NCBI GenBank assembly: GCA_965153355.1
Contig: OZ231128.1
Span: forward strand, 30,256,001 to 30,320,000
Reading direction: 5' to 3'
From: Flaccisagitta enflata
Lineage: Eukaryota; Chaetognatha; Sagittoidea; Aphragmophora
DNA length: 64,000 nucleotides
Shown: positions 1 to 10,837 of the stretch, piece after piece
Numbering within the stretch: the first letter of the stretch is position 1
Layout of the letters: each line of letters opens with the position of its first letter
Position numbers and translations under genes: made by a program
The notes under the pieces: generated by a model
Seen by the model: only the letters and a program-made list of their open reading frames with translations
What the model was told of the DNA's origin: nothing
Database searches by the model: none

Positions 1-1039
1 GAGATCGCAACCTTCATTAATTAATTGGAAGACTATATAAGTTCCAAAAAACCTCACTTTAAACCATAAAAAGAAAGGGAACCTTTACTTTTAATTCCCG
101 GGAATTCCCGGTAATTGAATGACAAATATCAATCTCATTCCTGAATCAGGAGTCAGGAATCAGGAATTCAGGAATGACAAGGAATCACTCCCGGGAATTA
201 ATATCACTATTATTTGCGTTGTGTGTCCCTCCACAGTATTTAGGGCGGAAGATTTTTTTCTCAAGGAAGGCAAAAGAAAAAAAATAACACGTTGTGGTGA
301 GTAAAATTCGATGAAATAAAAATTGATTTGCGGATGAAGAAAATAAAAATCACGAGGAAGCAGAAAATGATTAGAAAAAATGTATACAGTGTCTTCAATA
401 GTGGTTTACTTATTCTAGATAGATGGCGTGCCTCTCATGGTCATCCCTTTGACTTATTCTTTTTTTCCTCCTTTAGAATATTGTTTGACGTTTTTTGTAT
501 AAAAATTTCAAGGGTTGAAGTCAACCAGTTTGTCCGTAGCACTCATTTGGAGCATTATATGTATCGTTGGTTTTGACTAAAAAAATTGGATTGTTTATCA
601 ATACTTTTTTTCCAAATTGCTCTCATTTCTGAATGGTTTCAGCTGCAGATGCCAGATAGATCTCAAGTTAAAGATAATTCAATGCAGTTGTTTGCAATTG
701 TAATCATCAGTCTGTCCATCTGTCCATCCGTCTGTCTGTCTTTCCATCTGTCTGTCTGTCTCTACATCCATCTGCCCATCGCGTCGGTTCTACATTCTCC
801 AATGGCCCTAAAATAACCTTTGCATCACAGTTTCTGATTCCATTTTGTGATCTGGAAATCAACTTTCACAGAAACTTCATCAAACAAGCATTCTCTCACA
901 TGATTTCTAAATCACAATGTTGAAAACGGTTTTTCATTATTTCCCTTAAACTAAGTGAAATTATTTTTTACCAATCTGGCATCTGTAACTCAAACTATTA
1001 GAAAATGACTTAAACAGTGGGTGGCATGCCTCATGGGTA

Positions 1040-1620
1040 CTATCTAGAACATAAGTATATCGACAGTATGGGGATTGATTAATTTAGCAGTATAGGAATC
1101 ATAGAAAAACCGCCAAAATATGTCAGATACTTAATAATATGTCTTTGGGATTCAACAACTAACTGTACGTGGATTATCTAAGCACTTTAACACAAATGCT
1201 TTGTATAAATGCATGATAACTCTCCTTCATAAAATTTTATTCAAAAAATTCCTCAGTGTAAGCCATGTTCTCCCTTCAGAATGATTCAGAGAGGTTGAAA
1301 TCAACCAAGATAATGTAGCAAAGGTGTTTGGCGCTGTAATGAGGACCAAAAATAGGGTAGAAAAAATTTCCAATCAATCTGAAAGGAGAGTTAGTAACTT
1401 GTAAAAAAACTAGATGCGTTTTTTTGGCCATTTTTCCATTGAAGTATCAATCTTGTTTTGCCTGTCAATTCTAAACCCCTTGAGCTAAAAGGATGCAGTT
1501 TGCGGCATTTGGTCAGAAATTCGAAATAGTTTCAGAATCTCACTGATTTTTATATAAATCTTTTATTCTAAATTCAGTTATTACTTAAAATGCCTGTCGG
1601 TATACATATGTTCTAGATAG
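1040..1620. mobile_element. TA-flanked TIR element, 581 bp (CTATCTAG family)
   Basis: Ends are CTATCTAGAACATAAGTATA and its near-perfect inverse, flanked by TA on both sides (1038-1039, 1621-1622). The uninterrupted flank is preserved at 17470-17495, where CATGGG-TA-AATGC reads through with one TA, proving the insertion and the TA duplication. It is homologous in reverse orientation to 52211-52807 and in part to 23773-24382. TA duplication suggests a Tc1/mariner-type transposase acting in trans; no transposase ORF is present. Confidence 0.88.
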
Positions 1621-1627
1621 TAAATGC

Positions 1628-1692
1628 TTTACAGCAGTAAAAGCTTTACCACTGTAAAGTATTTACAGCGGTAAAATTTTTACTGTGGTAAA
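1628..1692. repeat. Four 17-bp-spaced interrupted palindromes TTTAC-N4-GTAAA
   Basis: TTTACAGCAGTAAA (1628), TTTACCACTGTAAA (1645), TTTACAGCGGTAAA (1662) and TTTACTGTGGTAAA (1679) occur at an exact 17-base period. The outer five bases are invariant and the middle four vary. A related array is in the inverted copy at 17385-17467. Confidence 0.8.
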
Positions 1693-1892
1693 ATCTCTTC
1701 CGGACTCGAGAACGCATTTAACAGAGCTTTTGCATTGTAAATCTGATACTTACCTTACATTGACGTCTTTATCGATTTCATTTCGATTTTCCAAATTTTT
1801 TAGGAAAAATTGAAAAATGAACGGCATCGACGAAACGAACCAAAACCGATAACCAACAAACTGGCCTCGACCTGAAGACCAACCACATAACT

Positions 1893-1966
1893 CTCACACA
1901 CACACACAGTCACACACACAAACAGTCAAACACACAAACAGTCAAACACACAAACAGACGCAGACA

Positions 1967-2019
<53 letters not shown>

Positions 2020-2068
2020 ACGCACACCCACACGCACACGCACACGCACACACACACACACACACACG
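1893..2068. repeat. CA-rich microsatellite
   Basis: Degenerate CA repeat with AAACAGTC and ACGC interruptions, pure in the middle. The open frame across it on the minus strand (CVCVCV) is a by-product. Confidence 0.95.
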
Positions 2069-2546
2069 GAATAGGATGCAAGAAACGATTGACAGAGTAC
2101 CAAACATAATCTTTTACTGGAATAACTAATACAGAACGATTGTCACATTACAGATGGCAATATTACAATACATAAGACACGCAAGTTTTCATCATCATCG
2201 TAAGCGGGGAGGGGAGGAAAGAGGAGCGAAAATTCACATTTTCACACTTGATATACAATAATTTAATGATAACTCGATGATTAGCTTGATGATTACTCAA
2301 TAATCAAGACTCCAAAACGACGTCGAACTTTTCCTCAGGCTTTTGGCAGTCTTTGAAAGTTGTAGGGATGGAATCACTACTGAAAGCATAAGAGGAATAA
2401 GTAAATGAAATTGAGACAATGAGGATAGCAAATGATTCAAATGGACCAATTGGGTGCTTCACAAAGCGAAGGTCAGGATTTTTTTTTATCCTTTTTTTTA
2501 AATCTGGAGTGACTAATATTAATACCATAACTATTTTTGTTTTATT

Positions 2547-2710
2547 AACAAGGCCGGATACACGGCTACCCCAGTCGCGTGCGGGTGGGCAGGGGCCGTA
2601 ACTGAGGTCACCAGATCATTTGGGCAGGAGCAGTGGAGCCAAAAACCCAAAAAAAGTAAAGTGTGACGGACGGACCGATGGATGGACGGACCGACGGACG
2701 GACCAAGACT
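2547..2710 (+). mobile_element. Family A element, hairpin end missing
   Basis: It begins AACAAGGCCGGATACACGG, followed by CAGTCGCGTGCGGGTGGGCA, TTTGGGCAGGAGCAG, AAAGTAAAGTGTGACGGACG and a GGAC/GGAT/CCGA tetranucleotide stretch. It stops before the terminal hairpin. This copy helps define the family's CCGGATACACGG end. Confidence 0.8.
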
Positions 2711-2834
2711 AATAAAAGATAGTTGAATGACTAGAATAGAATCGAACGGCACAATTATGGCCGCTCATTGTCTCATATCATGTAGGCTTTTTGTTTTGAG
2801 CCGTTGAAAAAAGGCATCACCGTTTTGTCAACCT

Positions 2835-3430
2835 GGCAGCTGGGAGAATGCAGAGTTAGTGATATTAACACATGGTGTTGTGAAATCAGCGACATTGCCA
2901 ATTCCACCAATGGCATTTAACATAGAAAACATAGGAAAAAAATGTTTTTGCTCATTTTTCTCAAAATACGTCATCTTCAAATTTCTTCATTTTTTCCTCA
3001 AATGTTGCCCCAAGGGTGAGGACCTTTTGGGGAAAAAAAGTTGGGATACTCCTCTTCTCAAAACATGGAAAAACAGGGATGAAATTTTTTTGTGTTAAAG
3101 TTGCTAATTTCACAACCATTTGAAAACCCCTTCTTTCAATGTTGTTAATGTTGCTGAATTTACCAACTTTCAAATGTGCTAAAGTTGCTAATTTTAACAA
3201 CATTTCCCACTTTTGACCCACAAATGTTGCGTAATTGCCTTTAATGGCACAATCCTGGCTATTGATGTCCAATAAATGGTCACATATGGCCAACACACAG
3301 GCTGGGTACATCATCATGCAGTATGATTGCCATTTTATATCCAACCTTTGGTATCCCATCACGATAGTGAAGGCCTCCGTTTGACAAAAAAGGCTGAGGA
3401 CAGATGGTTTGTTATGATAATGATCAAGTT
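2835..3430 (+). repeat. Left arm of a large inverted repeat (partner 7095-8009)
   Basis: It starts GGCAGCTGGGAGAATGCAGA and matches the reverse complement of 7095-8009 nearly base for base over 2835-3110, more loosely to about 3430. The 79- and 158-residue open frames here are repeat-encoded and recur in the partner. The left arm lacks the 348-bp insertion found in the right arm. Confidence 0.85.
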
Positions 3431-4316
3431 TGCTCAAATGCTAAAAAGCCATTTTCCATCAAACCAATAATTCTTGGCGTATGTGGCAGAAATTCATGGG
3501 ATGTATCTAATTTGAAAATGCGCAAAAGGCAGTTGTATTGTTACCTTTGAAATTCGATCTCATCCCTTCTTGAGTGTGGGTCAGCGACTTTTCACTTCTT
3601 TTACCTCCATTTTCCCTCTTAAACGATTGTGGCTTGATTTGAATCTTTTTTAACCATTCCTCAAAATATGAATGTTTTAATTTGCACCAAGCATGGAACA
3701 AACTAATTTTCACATATGCAAGAGTGAATTTCTTGTAGGGGATATTCATTCTGAAACGTAGACAAATGGACAGAGTAGCAGTAATGAAACTTTCTTCACT
3801 GGCTTAGTTTTTCTTTTTCTGCTTGATTTCTTTGATCTTTCAGAGTAGATTTACAAGTTTACAATGCAGCCAATGTAGTTGAGCAACTGGGTAAGTAGAC
3901 AGTCCTGAGAGTGAAATTAAAGAAGAAAAAAAAAACAGCCCAACTTATTATTCCTAAAAATGTGCCCGAGCTCCCAACAATGATTTGGAACCTTGTTTAT
4001 AGAGCCCACGTGAAATAGGCCATTCAATTCCCATCTGTATGTATAAAATGGAATGGACGGCTATAGCAGACGGAATGAGTTCCAAATTTTACCCACAGGT
4101 CTAATTGCTTTTCTCCAGATCAATTAGCAACAATGAGATAATTCAAATCTTTTCCAGTAAGTGTTCTGCTACTTCTCCTGTCTTCAAGTAAGGACTGTAA
4201 AGTACTCTTTGATTGTGATTCCCGACCTATTTTAAAATAAGGCAGTAACCAGCGTTTTCAAGCACTAAAAAGATATAATTTTTTCATTTACACAAAAATT
4301 TTCTTCCCACACTGAA

Positions 4317-4350
<34 letters not shown>

Positions 4351-5003
4351 ACACGCACACGCACACACACTCATCTTAAGACTTTGTCAATTAATGTACC
4401 TCTCTGATTCGTAACAAATTAGCATCAATTTCTTCCCCCGTAGGCGAGATAAGGGTCTTTGATTGCAAAAACTTTCCATTTTCAAGTACATGAATTTTGA
4501 TAGAAAAAGTGTCTGTCATCAGCCTTTTTTGTCAATGAGTGGCCGTTACTATTAAGTCATCTGCATGAAATGCCAGATTTTGTTAAGCTTTTACTAAGAG
4601 ATACCATATATCTTGGATTTCATATAAAGATTTAATCAAAATTGGTGAAGTAATCTAGATTTTACAAGTTTTTGAGACAAAAATTAAAAGCAATCAATGA
4701 CAATGATTTTCAATCAAAATCGTGAAAGAGAGAAAAAAAGACTGTGTAGACTTAATGGGCTATCAGTTTGAGCTGTAAAAATGGTAATGGTCTAGAATGA
4801 AAAAAATATTAGATGCAGTTTCATTAACTTGTCAAATCATCTTTTATTCAAAACTAATCTTGTGTCTCCGGCTCAAATTATTGCAAAATGAGAAAATGGG
4901 AAAAAACACTTCCACCATTTTCACATAAAAAAAAGAACTTGCAGAAAGAAAGTTTTTTGTTTAAGTAACAAAGTTTTTGTACAAAAACTGTAGGCAGTTT
5001 TTA
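3431..5003. other. Unassigned AT-rich sequence
   Basis: No gene, no exon-like conserved peptide and no clear element boundaries are seen, apart from a short CA repeat at 4315-4369. Around 4490-4620 and 4860-4990 it resembles parts of 6600-6790 (GAAATTTTGATAGAAAAA), suggesting old repeat debris. Confidence 0.5.
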
Positions 5004-5006
5004 CCT

Positions 5007-6358
5007 ACACTCAAAAAAATTTCCTAAAATACAATAAATAAATATCGTCTGTTGTATTTGAACGGACGTTATTGTATTTCAGATAATACAACTAATTGTA
5101 AACCAAATTGTACAGCAGTTGTACAGCAAATACACGAGATGTATGACGATTGTATAGCAATTGTACTGGAAAAAACAAAAATTGTATAAAAAAACGACGA
5201 TATTCAATTATTGTATAAAAAAAGGCGACGATATTTAATTATTGTATTCCATAATTTATACAATAATTGAATAAAAAAGGAGCAGGCAGCGAGCAGAAAA
5301 AAAAAATACAAAAATTGTATTTAAGCGCTAGAACCCATAATAAATACAATAATTGTATAGCCGAAAAGCCATTAAAAAAAAACCAGCAAAGAAACTACCC
5401 TGGCAGCCTTCTAAATTGACTTAAGGAGATTCTAACAGTTCAACACCTGCCATGCTCATCAGTGTGGATAGATGATAGGTACCTCAAAAAGCTCATCTAT
5501 CTCTTACTCTGTGAGAGAGTTGGGCATGAGGAACTAGCCTCTGGAAGCTGCAGGCAGAGTATACCAAAAGTATGGCAAGGAATCTTGTAAAGCCAACAGC
5601 ATACTATTTTAGGATTTTCCTTGAACCATATCATCCCTGAAGATATGGAAAGATCCTCAAAGGTTAAGACCATTAACACCACCAAACGACCATGTGAGAT
5701 GGAAATCCTATAAAATAACATCATTGAGCTAATCTCCTATGTCTACAGTATACAGGTACCAAGTCACACAACAATTCATCAAGATACAACTAAGTTATCA
5801 ATGGAAACGTGGATTGCCACAATATGCAAATGAGATTAAAATTATATTGTTCATGTTTTTTTCGTGGTCTGGAAAATTTTAGAGTCTGTAATTACAATAA
5901 TTATACTGTTCCTGGACTTTAACTTTCTGTTTTCGAGGGCCGAAAAATTTTAGTCTCGTAAATACAATTATTAAACCGTTTTTTGATTAATTTTTTTTCG
6001 CGATGGCCGAAAAAGTTTAGAGTCTGTTAAATACAATAATTATACTGTCTATGGACTCGAAAATTTCCTTTTTTTGGCAGAGTCCAAATTTTTTAATAAT
6101 TGTATTTTTGTTTAAATAATTGTACAGCAAAGAGACTCGGTTTCTCGGCCATCTTCCCGATACATTTTTTGTTTTTTTTGCATTTTTTCGGGGGAATCAG
6201 TACAATTATTGCAATTGCTATCCAATTCGTTGTATTTGCTGTACAATTCGTTGTATTTGCTGTACAATTCGTTGTATTAGCTGAAATACAATAACGTCCG
6301 TTCAAATACAATAGACGATATTTATTTATTGTATATCGTCCTTTTTTTTTGAGTGTAG
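5007..6358. mobile_element. TIR element about 1.35 kb, ends CACTCAAAAAAA, TA-flanked
   Basis: The left end CCTACACTCAAAAAAA and right end TTTTTTTTGAGTGTAGG are inverted. The homology extends inward through ATAAATAAATATCGTC and TTGAACGGACGTTATTG on both sides. The bases next to the CACTC are TA at both ends, consistent with TA duplication. The interior is rich in ATTGTA and TACAAT repeats (three near-identical units of 21 bases at 6220-6285) and has no transposase frame. The 91-residue minus-strand frame with repeated NTTNCTA is repeat-encoded. Confidence 0.75.
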
Positions 6359-6876
6359 GAATGGCCATTAGAATAGTGTTTTAAATAGATGACCAGTTTC
6401 GCTGGATAACATATTTAGTACTAGAGAACTTGGTAAAAAGATTTTAATAGTATCATAAATAAAATCTTAGTAAATAAAAAAAAAAACAATATAATGATCT
6501 TAAACAGCACCTAGTACAAAATGCTTGCTTTCCTGATCTGAAATGCCCCTGGAAATTGTTTTATAGAAACTTGGTTCATGAAAATGGAACATAAAAGAAG
6601 AAAAACCTTGCATTTTCAGATTAGAGCTACAGTTTATTTCAAACACCCAGTACATACTACATACAAAATCTAAACTACTTGACTAATTTGTATGAAATTT
6701 TGATAGAAAAAATGTCAATCTATACTCTTTTAAGAGACAATCAGTGAAAAATTCAGGATACATGGCATTTCTGAGTAAAAACTTAACATAATCCACCATA
6801 TCAGGCTGATGACCTGGTAAAGTAAAGACGGAAAATCACTTTTTTTGCGTTGAGTCTAAAATTGAACATCATCATT

Positions 6877-7080
6877 AACAAGACCGGATACACGGCTACC
6901 TAAGTCGCGTGCTGGTGGGCAGGGGCAGTGATAAAAAAGGCAAACCATACATTTGGGCAGGAGCAGTAATGCAGTAAATGCCCGTAAACGCTTAAAAAAT
7001 AAAAAAAATAAAGTTTGACATACCGACCGACAGAGGGATGGACCAAGCAGATTGTAGAGTCGCGTGCACGCGACTAAAAA
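6877..7080 (+). mobile_element. Family A element, full length
   Basis: Runs from AACAAGACCGGATACACGG to the perfect terminal palindrome AGTCGCGTGCACGCGACT followed by AAAAA. Contains AGTCGCGTGCTGGTGGGCAG near the first end, TTTGGGCAGGAGCAG in the middle, and a CCGA/GGAC remnant. ATCAT precedes it and follows it, a possible 5-bp target duplication. Confidence 0.85.
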
Positions 7081-7094
7081 TCATCTTTCACCAT

Positions 7095-8009
7095 CTTATT
7101 TTGTCAACAAAAGGCCTTTACTATGGTAATGGGATGTCAAAGGTAGGATATGAAGTAGCCATCTTACTGCGTGATGACTACGTCAATTGAAACGCCCCAA
7201 AGTTAAACACTGGCTCTCACCAATCTTACAATAGACGAGGCTTGGTAAAAAAATATCTCATGCAAATTTTCAGGCGTCTGGGATAGGGGGAACCTTCGTT
7301 AGGGTGACCATGAAGTTTCCATAGAAATCTATGGCAGAGACAAAATTTGCATAATAGAAATACTGATTCCAATGCTAATTCAATGCAAACTTCAACCTCA
7401 CCCTAACGAAGGTTCCTGCTATCTGAGAGGCCCAAAATTTTGCATGGAATATTTTTTTACCAAGCCTCAACTGTGGAAAGATTGGTGAAAGCCATAGTCG
7501 AAGTTTGGGGCGCTTCATGGGACGTAGTGATGACATATGCAGCTTGTGTATTGGCCATTTGTGAACATATATTGAACAATTATAGCCGGGATTGTGATAT
7601 AAGAGTCAATAATATCACATTAGAGGGTCAAAAGTAGGAAAAGTTGTTAAAATTAGCGACTTTAGCACCATGGTGAGTTGTTAAAATCAGCAACATTAAC
7701 AACATTGAAAGAAGGGGTTTTCAAATGGTTGTGAAATTAGCGACTTTAACACAAAACAATTTCATCCCTGTTTTTCCATGTTTTGAGAAGAGGAGTATCC
7801 CAACTTTTTTTCCCCAAAAGGTCCTCACCCTTGGGGCAACATTTGAGGAAAAAATGAAGAAATTTGAAGATGACGTATTTTGAGAAAAATGAGCAAAAAC
7901 ATTTTTTTCCTATGTTTTCTATGTTAAATGCCATTGGTGGAATTGCCAATGTCGCTGATTTCACAACACCATGTGTTAATATCACTAACTCTGCATTCTC
8001 CCAGCTGCC
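7095..8009 (-). repeat. Right arm of the large inverted repeat (partner 2835-3430)
   Basis: Reverse complement of the left arm, interrupted by a 348-bp foldback insertion at 7179-7526. The segments at 7740-8009 and 2835-3110 are nearly identical, so the pair is recent or converted. The encoded 116-residue frame is a repeat by-product. Confidence 0.85.
7179..7526. mobile_element. 348-bp foldback MITE with 8-bp TSD GTGATGAC
   Basis: Begins TACGTCAATTGAAACGCCCC and ends GGGGCGCTTCATGGGACGTA, with inverted arms of about 140 bases (CACCAATCTT, ACCAAGCC, CCTAACGAAGGTTCC and their complements). GTGATGAC occurs directly on both sides (7171-7178 and 7527-7534). The inverted partner near 3320 reads through the same spot without the insertion. 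An 8-bp TSD suggests a hAT-type transposase in trans. Confidence 0.85.
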
Positions 8010-8076
8010 TGGATGGACGTAAAAATTGATTGTATCGATCGAATTCGACTGCCCCTTCAAAAAAACCTTTTCGAAG

Positions 8077-8128
8077 CTGCTCCTGCCCACCCGCACGCGA
8101 TTAGGGTAGCCGTGTGTCCGGCCTTATG
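8077..8128 (-). mobile_element. Family A fragment (CCGGATACACGG end only)
   Basis: Reads GCTCCTGCCCACCCGCACGC then GATTAGGGTAGCCGTGTGTC and CGGCCTTAT, the reverse orientation of the family A head. The middle and the hairpin are absent. Confidence 0.75.
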
Positions 8129-8432
8129 TTCCTTTTTTCTACCCTTTGATTTTCTTCCACATCTCCAAACCCTTTGATTTTATTACCCCCCCCCCCCCCA
8201 GGGATGGGGAATACTCAACTTTATACACGCCTGTAATTTCAGCCAAGCGAAATACTAAAAAAAAAGATAGTGATATTTCAACTTAGTCAAATACAGTTGT
8301 GAACAAATTACCTAATGTGGAGCTTATTGAAATTTTTAATTCACTAACAATCGAATTTTGTGCTCGCTTTTTTGCGTATACATGCATAAAAATGAGGGTG
8401 TGTAATGTGAGCACGCAACCACCCGACCGCGC

Positions 8433-8435
<3 letters not shown>

Positions 8436-8527
<92 letters not shown>
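8436..8527. repeat. (GT)n microsatellite, about 46 units
   Basis: Uninterrupted GT repeat of about 92 bases. Confidence 0.97.
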
Positions 8528-8530
<3 letters not shown>

Positions 8531-8584
8531 TTTTATCCTAGATTAATTACAGATTAGAGCCAGTTCAGATGCCAAATTTCAGAC

Positions 8585-8840
8585 TTTTTAGTTGTGAGCA
8601 TGCAACTCTATACGAGGCTTTGTCCGTCTGTCGGTCCGTCTGTTGGTCCATCCATCGGTCTGTCCATCCGTCAGTCTGTCCATCAGTCCGTGATGATCGA
8701 GTCGAAAAGTGGAAAAACGAAAGTTTTAGATACTTTTTGTGTATGTTTGTGTGTGGGATGGGGGTTGGGGTGTGGATGGGGGTTGGATGCCCCTGCCCAC
8801 CTGTCCGCAAGAATATTGTGACCCCGCGTCACTTGTTTTT
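8585..8840 (-). mobile_element. Family A variant (AGTTG hairpin type)
   Basis: Starts TTTTTAGTTGTGAGCATGCA then ACTCTATACGAGGCTTTGTC, a CGTC/GGTC tract, TGATGATCGAGTCGAAAAGTGG, and GCCCCTGCCCACCTGTCCGC. The far end diverges to GTGACCCCGCGTCACTTG, itself a small palindrome shared with 34687-34880. This is a second subtype in which the hairpin stem is AGTTG-CAACT rather than AGTCG-CGACT. Confidence 0.75.
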
Positions 8841-8988
8841 TTCAATATCAGACCAAAACAAGGTGTGTGATAATTTGTTGAAACTCTTTTATACATTTGC
8901 CATCCTAATTATCACAGATATTAAACATAGTTTACCATCGCTTTGATTTTCTGTAAAAAAGGTCAAGGTGATTTCTGCTATCTAGAAT

Positions 8989-9172
8989 AACAATGCCGGA
9001 TACACGGCCAATAAGGAGCCGCTGGTGGGTGGGCAGGGACACTCTGGGTTAGGGCAGGGGCTGTAATGTGGGTGGGCAGGAACAGAAGAACTCAGAAATA
9101 ACTTTTTCAGTCGATTTCACCTCGTCCCAATTTTCGCATTACGGACCGACCTACGTACACAGCCGTCATACT
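8989..9172 (+). mobile_element. Family A variant, copy 1 of a 140-bp direct repeat
   Basis: Starts AACAATGCCGGATACACGGC and continues GGGCAGGGACACTCTGGGTT, GGCTGTAATGTGGGTGGGCA, CAGAAATAACTTTTTCA. Bases 9032-9172 recur in the same orientation at 10670-10805 with a few differences. Confidence 0.75.
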
Positions 9173-9445
9173 TTAAATCACACTGTTGCGACCAGGTTTT
9201 ATTGTTACTTCGCAAAATTGTGACCAAACGAGCCCATGCGAAACTTTCTACTTGCTTGGGAACCAATTCTAGGGCGCTATCAAAGGTGAAAGGGTTAAAT
9301 GTAAATGAGACATTGTTTTTTAAAGATGATAATTGCTTACTTGGCATACAGTAAAATCAGACAATTTTGACACAATGCTAGATTAGTAATTCAAACAATC
9401 ACTCACATACCGCTATACAAATGCATTTTTTACCATCCTATATAA

Positions 9446-9829
9446 TTAGTCGCATACACGCGACTCTATAACCTGCTATGTTGGTCGGTCCGTCCCACTA
9501 CAGTGGAAAAGTTCCTCATTGAAGTGTGAACTAGAAAGGTTGCTCCCTTGAAGCCTCGGAGTTCTGGTTAGAGTCTCGAGGCTGGGATTGGGGCCTTGAG
9601 GCTAGATTTGGGGCCTCAAGGCTGGGTTTGGAGTCTCCAGGATGGGATCGAAGCCTTAGGGGGGGGGGGAAGGAGATGAAGGAGAAGGAGAAGGAGGAGA
9701 AAATCTCTCATGTGGGAAAGCATAGGTCATGGGCGCCTTCGGGGCCACTGTCCTCAAGGGGACTGACCAACAAACCAACCAACAGAGGGACAAAGCAGAG
9801 TATAGAGTCGCGTAGCACGTGACTAAAAA
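9446..9829. mobile_element. Composite: two outward family A hairpin ends around half a family B element
   Basis: Left end TTAGTCGCATACACGCGACT followed by CTATAACCTGCTATGTTGG. Right end GACTGACCAACAAACC, then TATAGAGTCGCGTAGCACGT and GACTAAAAA, the same end inverted. Between them 9530-9760 holds a GGCTGGGATTGGGGCCTTGA-type minisatellite and the family B arm AAAGCATAGGTCATG-GGCGCCTTCGGGGCC. Confidence 0.75.
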
Positions 9830-10028
9830 CAAGCTAAACACAGGCAGGGATGTGCAGAGGGGCCCTTTTCCACATAATTCAGTTTGGGTAAAGTGAGGGA
9901 TACTGTTCCACTTGTTTTAAATCTTCAATTCCACCCTAGAAAAGGTTCCCGGGTGAGTAGAAAGTTGTGCATGGGCTCGTTTGGCCACATTTTTGCAGTG
10001 GAACATTATGACTTGGTCGCCAGAGCGC

Positions 10029-10655
10029 GATTAGACGTATGTCGGAGTGCAAACGAAGACAAAATTTGATTTTCATTCACAATAAATTGTTGTATATAGT
10101 TATCTTAGTTAGTGATAAGTTTTGAAATAAGAAAAATTGTATTCTTTATTTCTTTAAAAATATAAAAAAATGATTACAATATAAAAAGGTTCCAATATAT
10201 GTTTAGAAAGACTAAAGTTTTTCTATGAAACATGAAAATTTCTCCCAGAAATGAGAGGAAAAGTTCAGAAAGCTGTTGGGTAAAATTATAATTCTGCCTC
10301 TAAATGCAAAATTTTGCATTTTCAAACACATGGCCCTGATCTTATGAGTCTTAGAAAGACGCCATGTTTTTGAAAATGACAATTTTTGAATCTCTATGCA
10401 AAGTTATAATTTTACCCAAGACATATCAGATTGTGAAATAAGATTTTCCTTGAAAACTTGGATGTTTATCCCTACATTTCACAGTTACATTGGACACAAA
10501 AATGATTTTTGATGCAAAAATAGTCTAAACACAAACTAAATATTATTTTTCATTGATGAAATATACAAATTTACAACATCTATAATATTGCTAAAAAAAA
10601 ACATTTTGACTGATCAAATTTTGTCTTCGATTGCACCCCGACGTATGACGGCGAT
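10029..10655. mobile_element. Palindromic MITE about 620 bp
   Basis: GACGTATGTCGGAGTGCAAA...GAAGACAAAATTTGAT at the left is inverted at the right as ATTTTGTCTTCGATTGCACC...CGACGTATG. The centre is also foldback: GGGTAAAATTATAATT and AATGCAAAATTTTGCATTTT pair with their complements at 10360-10430. No coding frame. Confidence 0.7.
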
Positions 10656-10667
10656 GCAATCAGCGTA

Positions 10668-10837
10668 CTGGGCAGGGACACTCTGGGTTAGGGCAGGGGC
10701 TGTAATGTGGGTGGGCAGGAACAGAAGAACTCAGAAATAACTTTTTCACTCGATTTCACCTCATCCCAATTTTCGCATTCGAGACCGACCTACGTACACA
10801 GCCTCTCATAGAGTCGCTTAGCCAGCGACTAAAAAGT
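10668..10837 (+). mobile_element. Family A variant, copy 2 of the 140-bp direct repeat
   Basis: Repeats 9032-9172 (CTGGGCAGGGACACTCTGGG onward) and, unlike that copy, reaches the hairpin end AGAGTCGCTTAGCCAGCGAC-TAAAAA. Its stem is AGTCGCT...AGCGACT, another paired variant. Confidence 0.75.

Larger units (their letters stand above)
385..1720 (+). repeat. Left copy of a dispersed repeat, inverted relative to 17364-17745
   Basis: This stretch is the reverse complement of 17364-17745 at moderate identity: shared blocks include GATGGCGTGCCTCTCATGG, TTTGTATAAAAATTTCAAGG, and the 17-bp-period TTTAC-GTAAA array. The left copy is longer because it holds a TIR element (1040-1620) and a degenerate TCTG/TCCA stretch around 708-785. 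No coding potential is seen. Confidence 0.75.

Noticed and set aside
2961-3437. 158-residue minus-strand frame as a possible gene
   Set aside because: It lies inside a dispersed inverted repeat also present at 7095-8009, with no recognisable domain and frames open on both strands.
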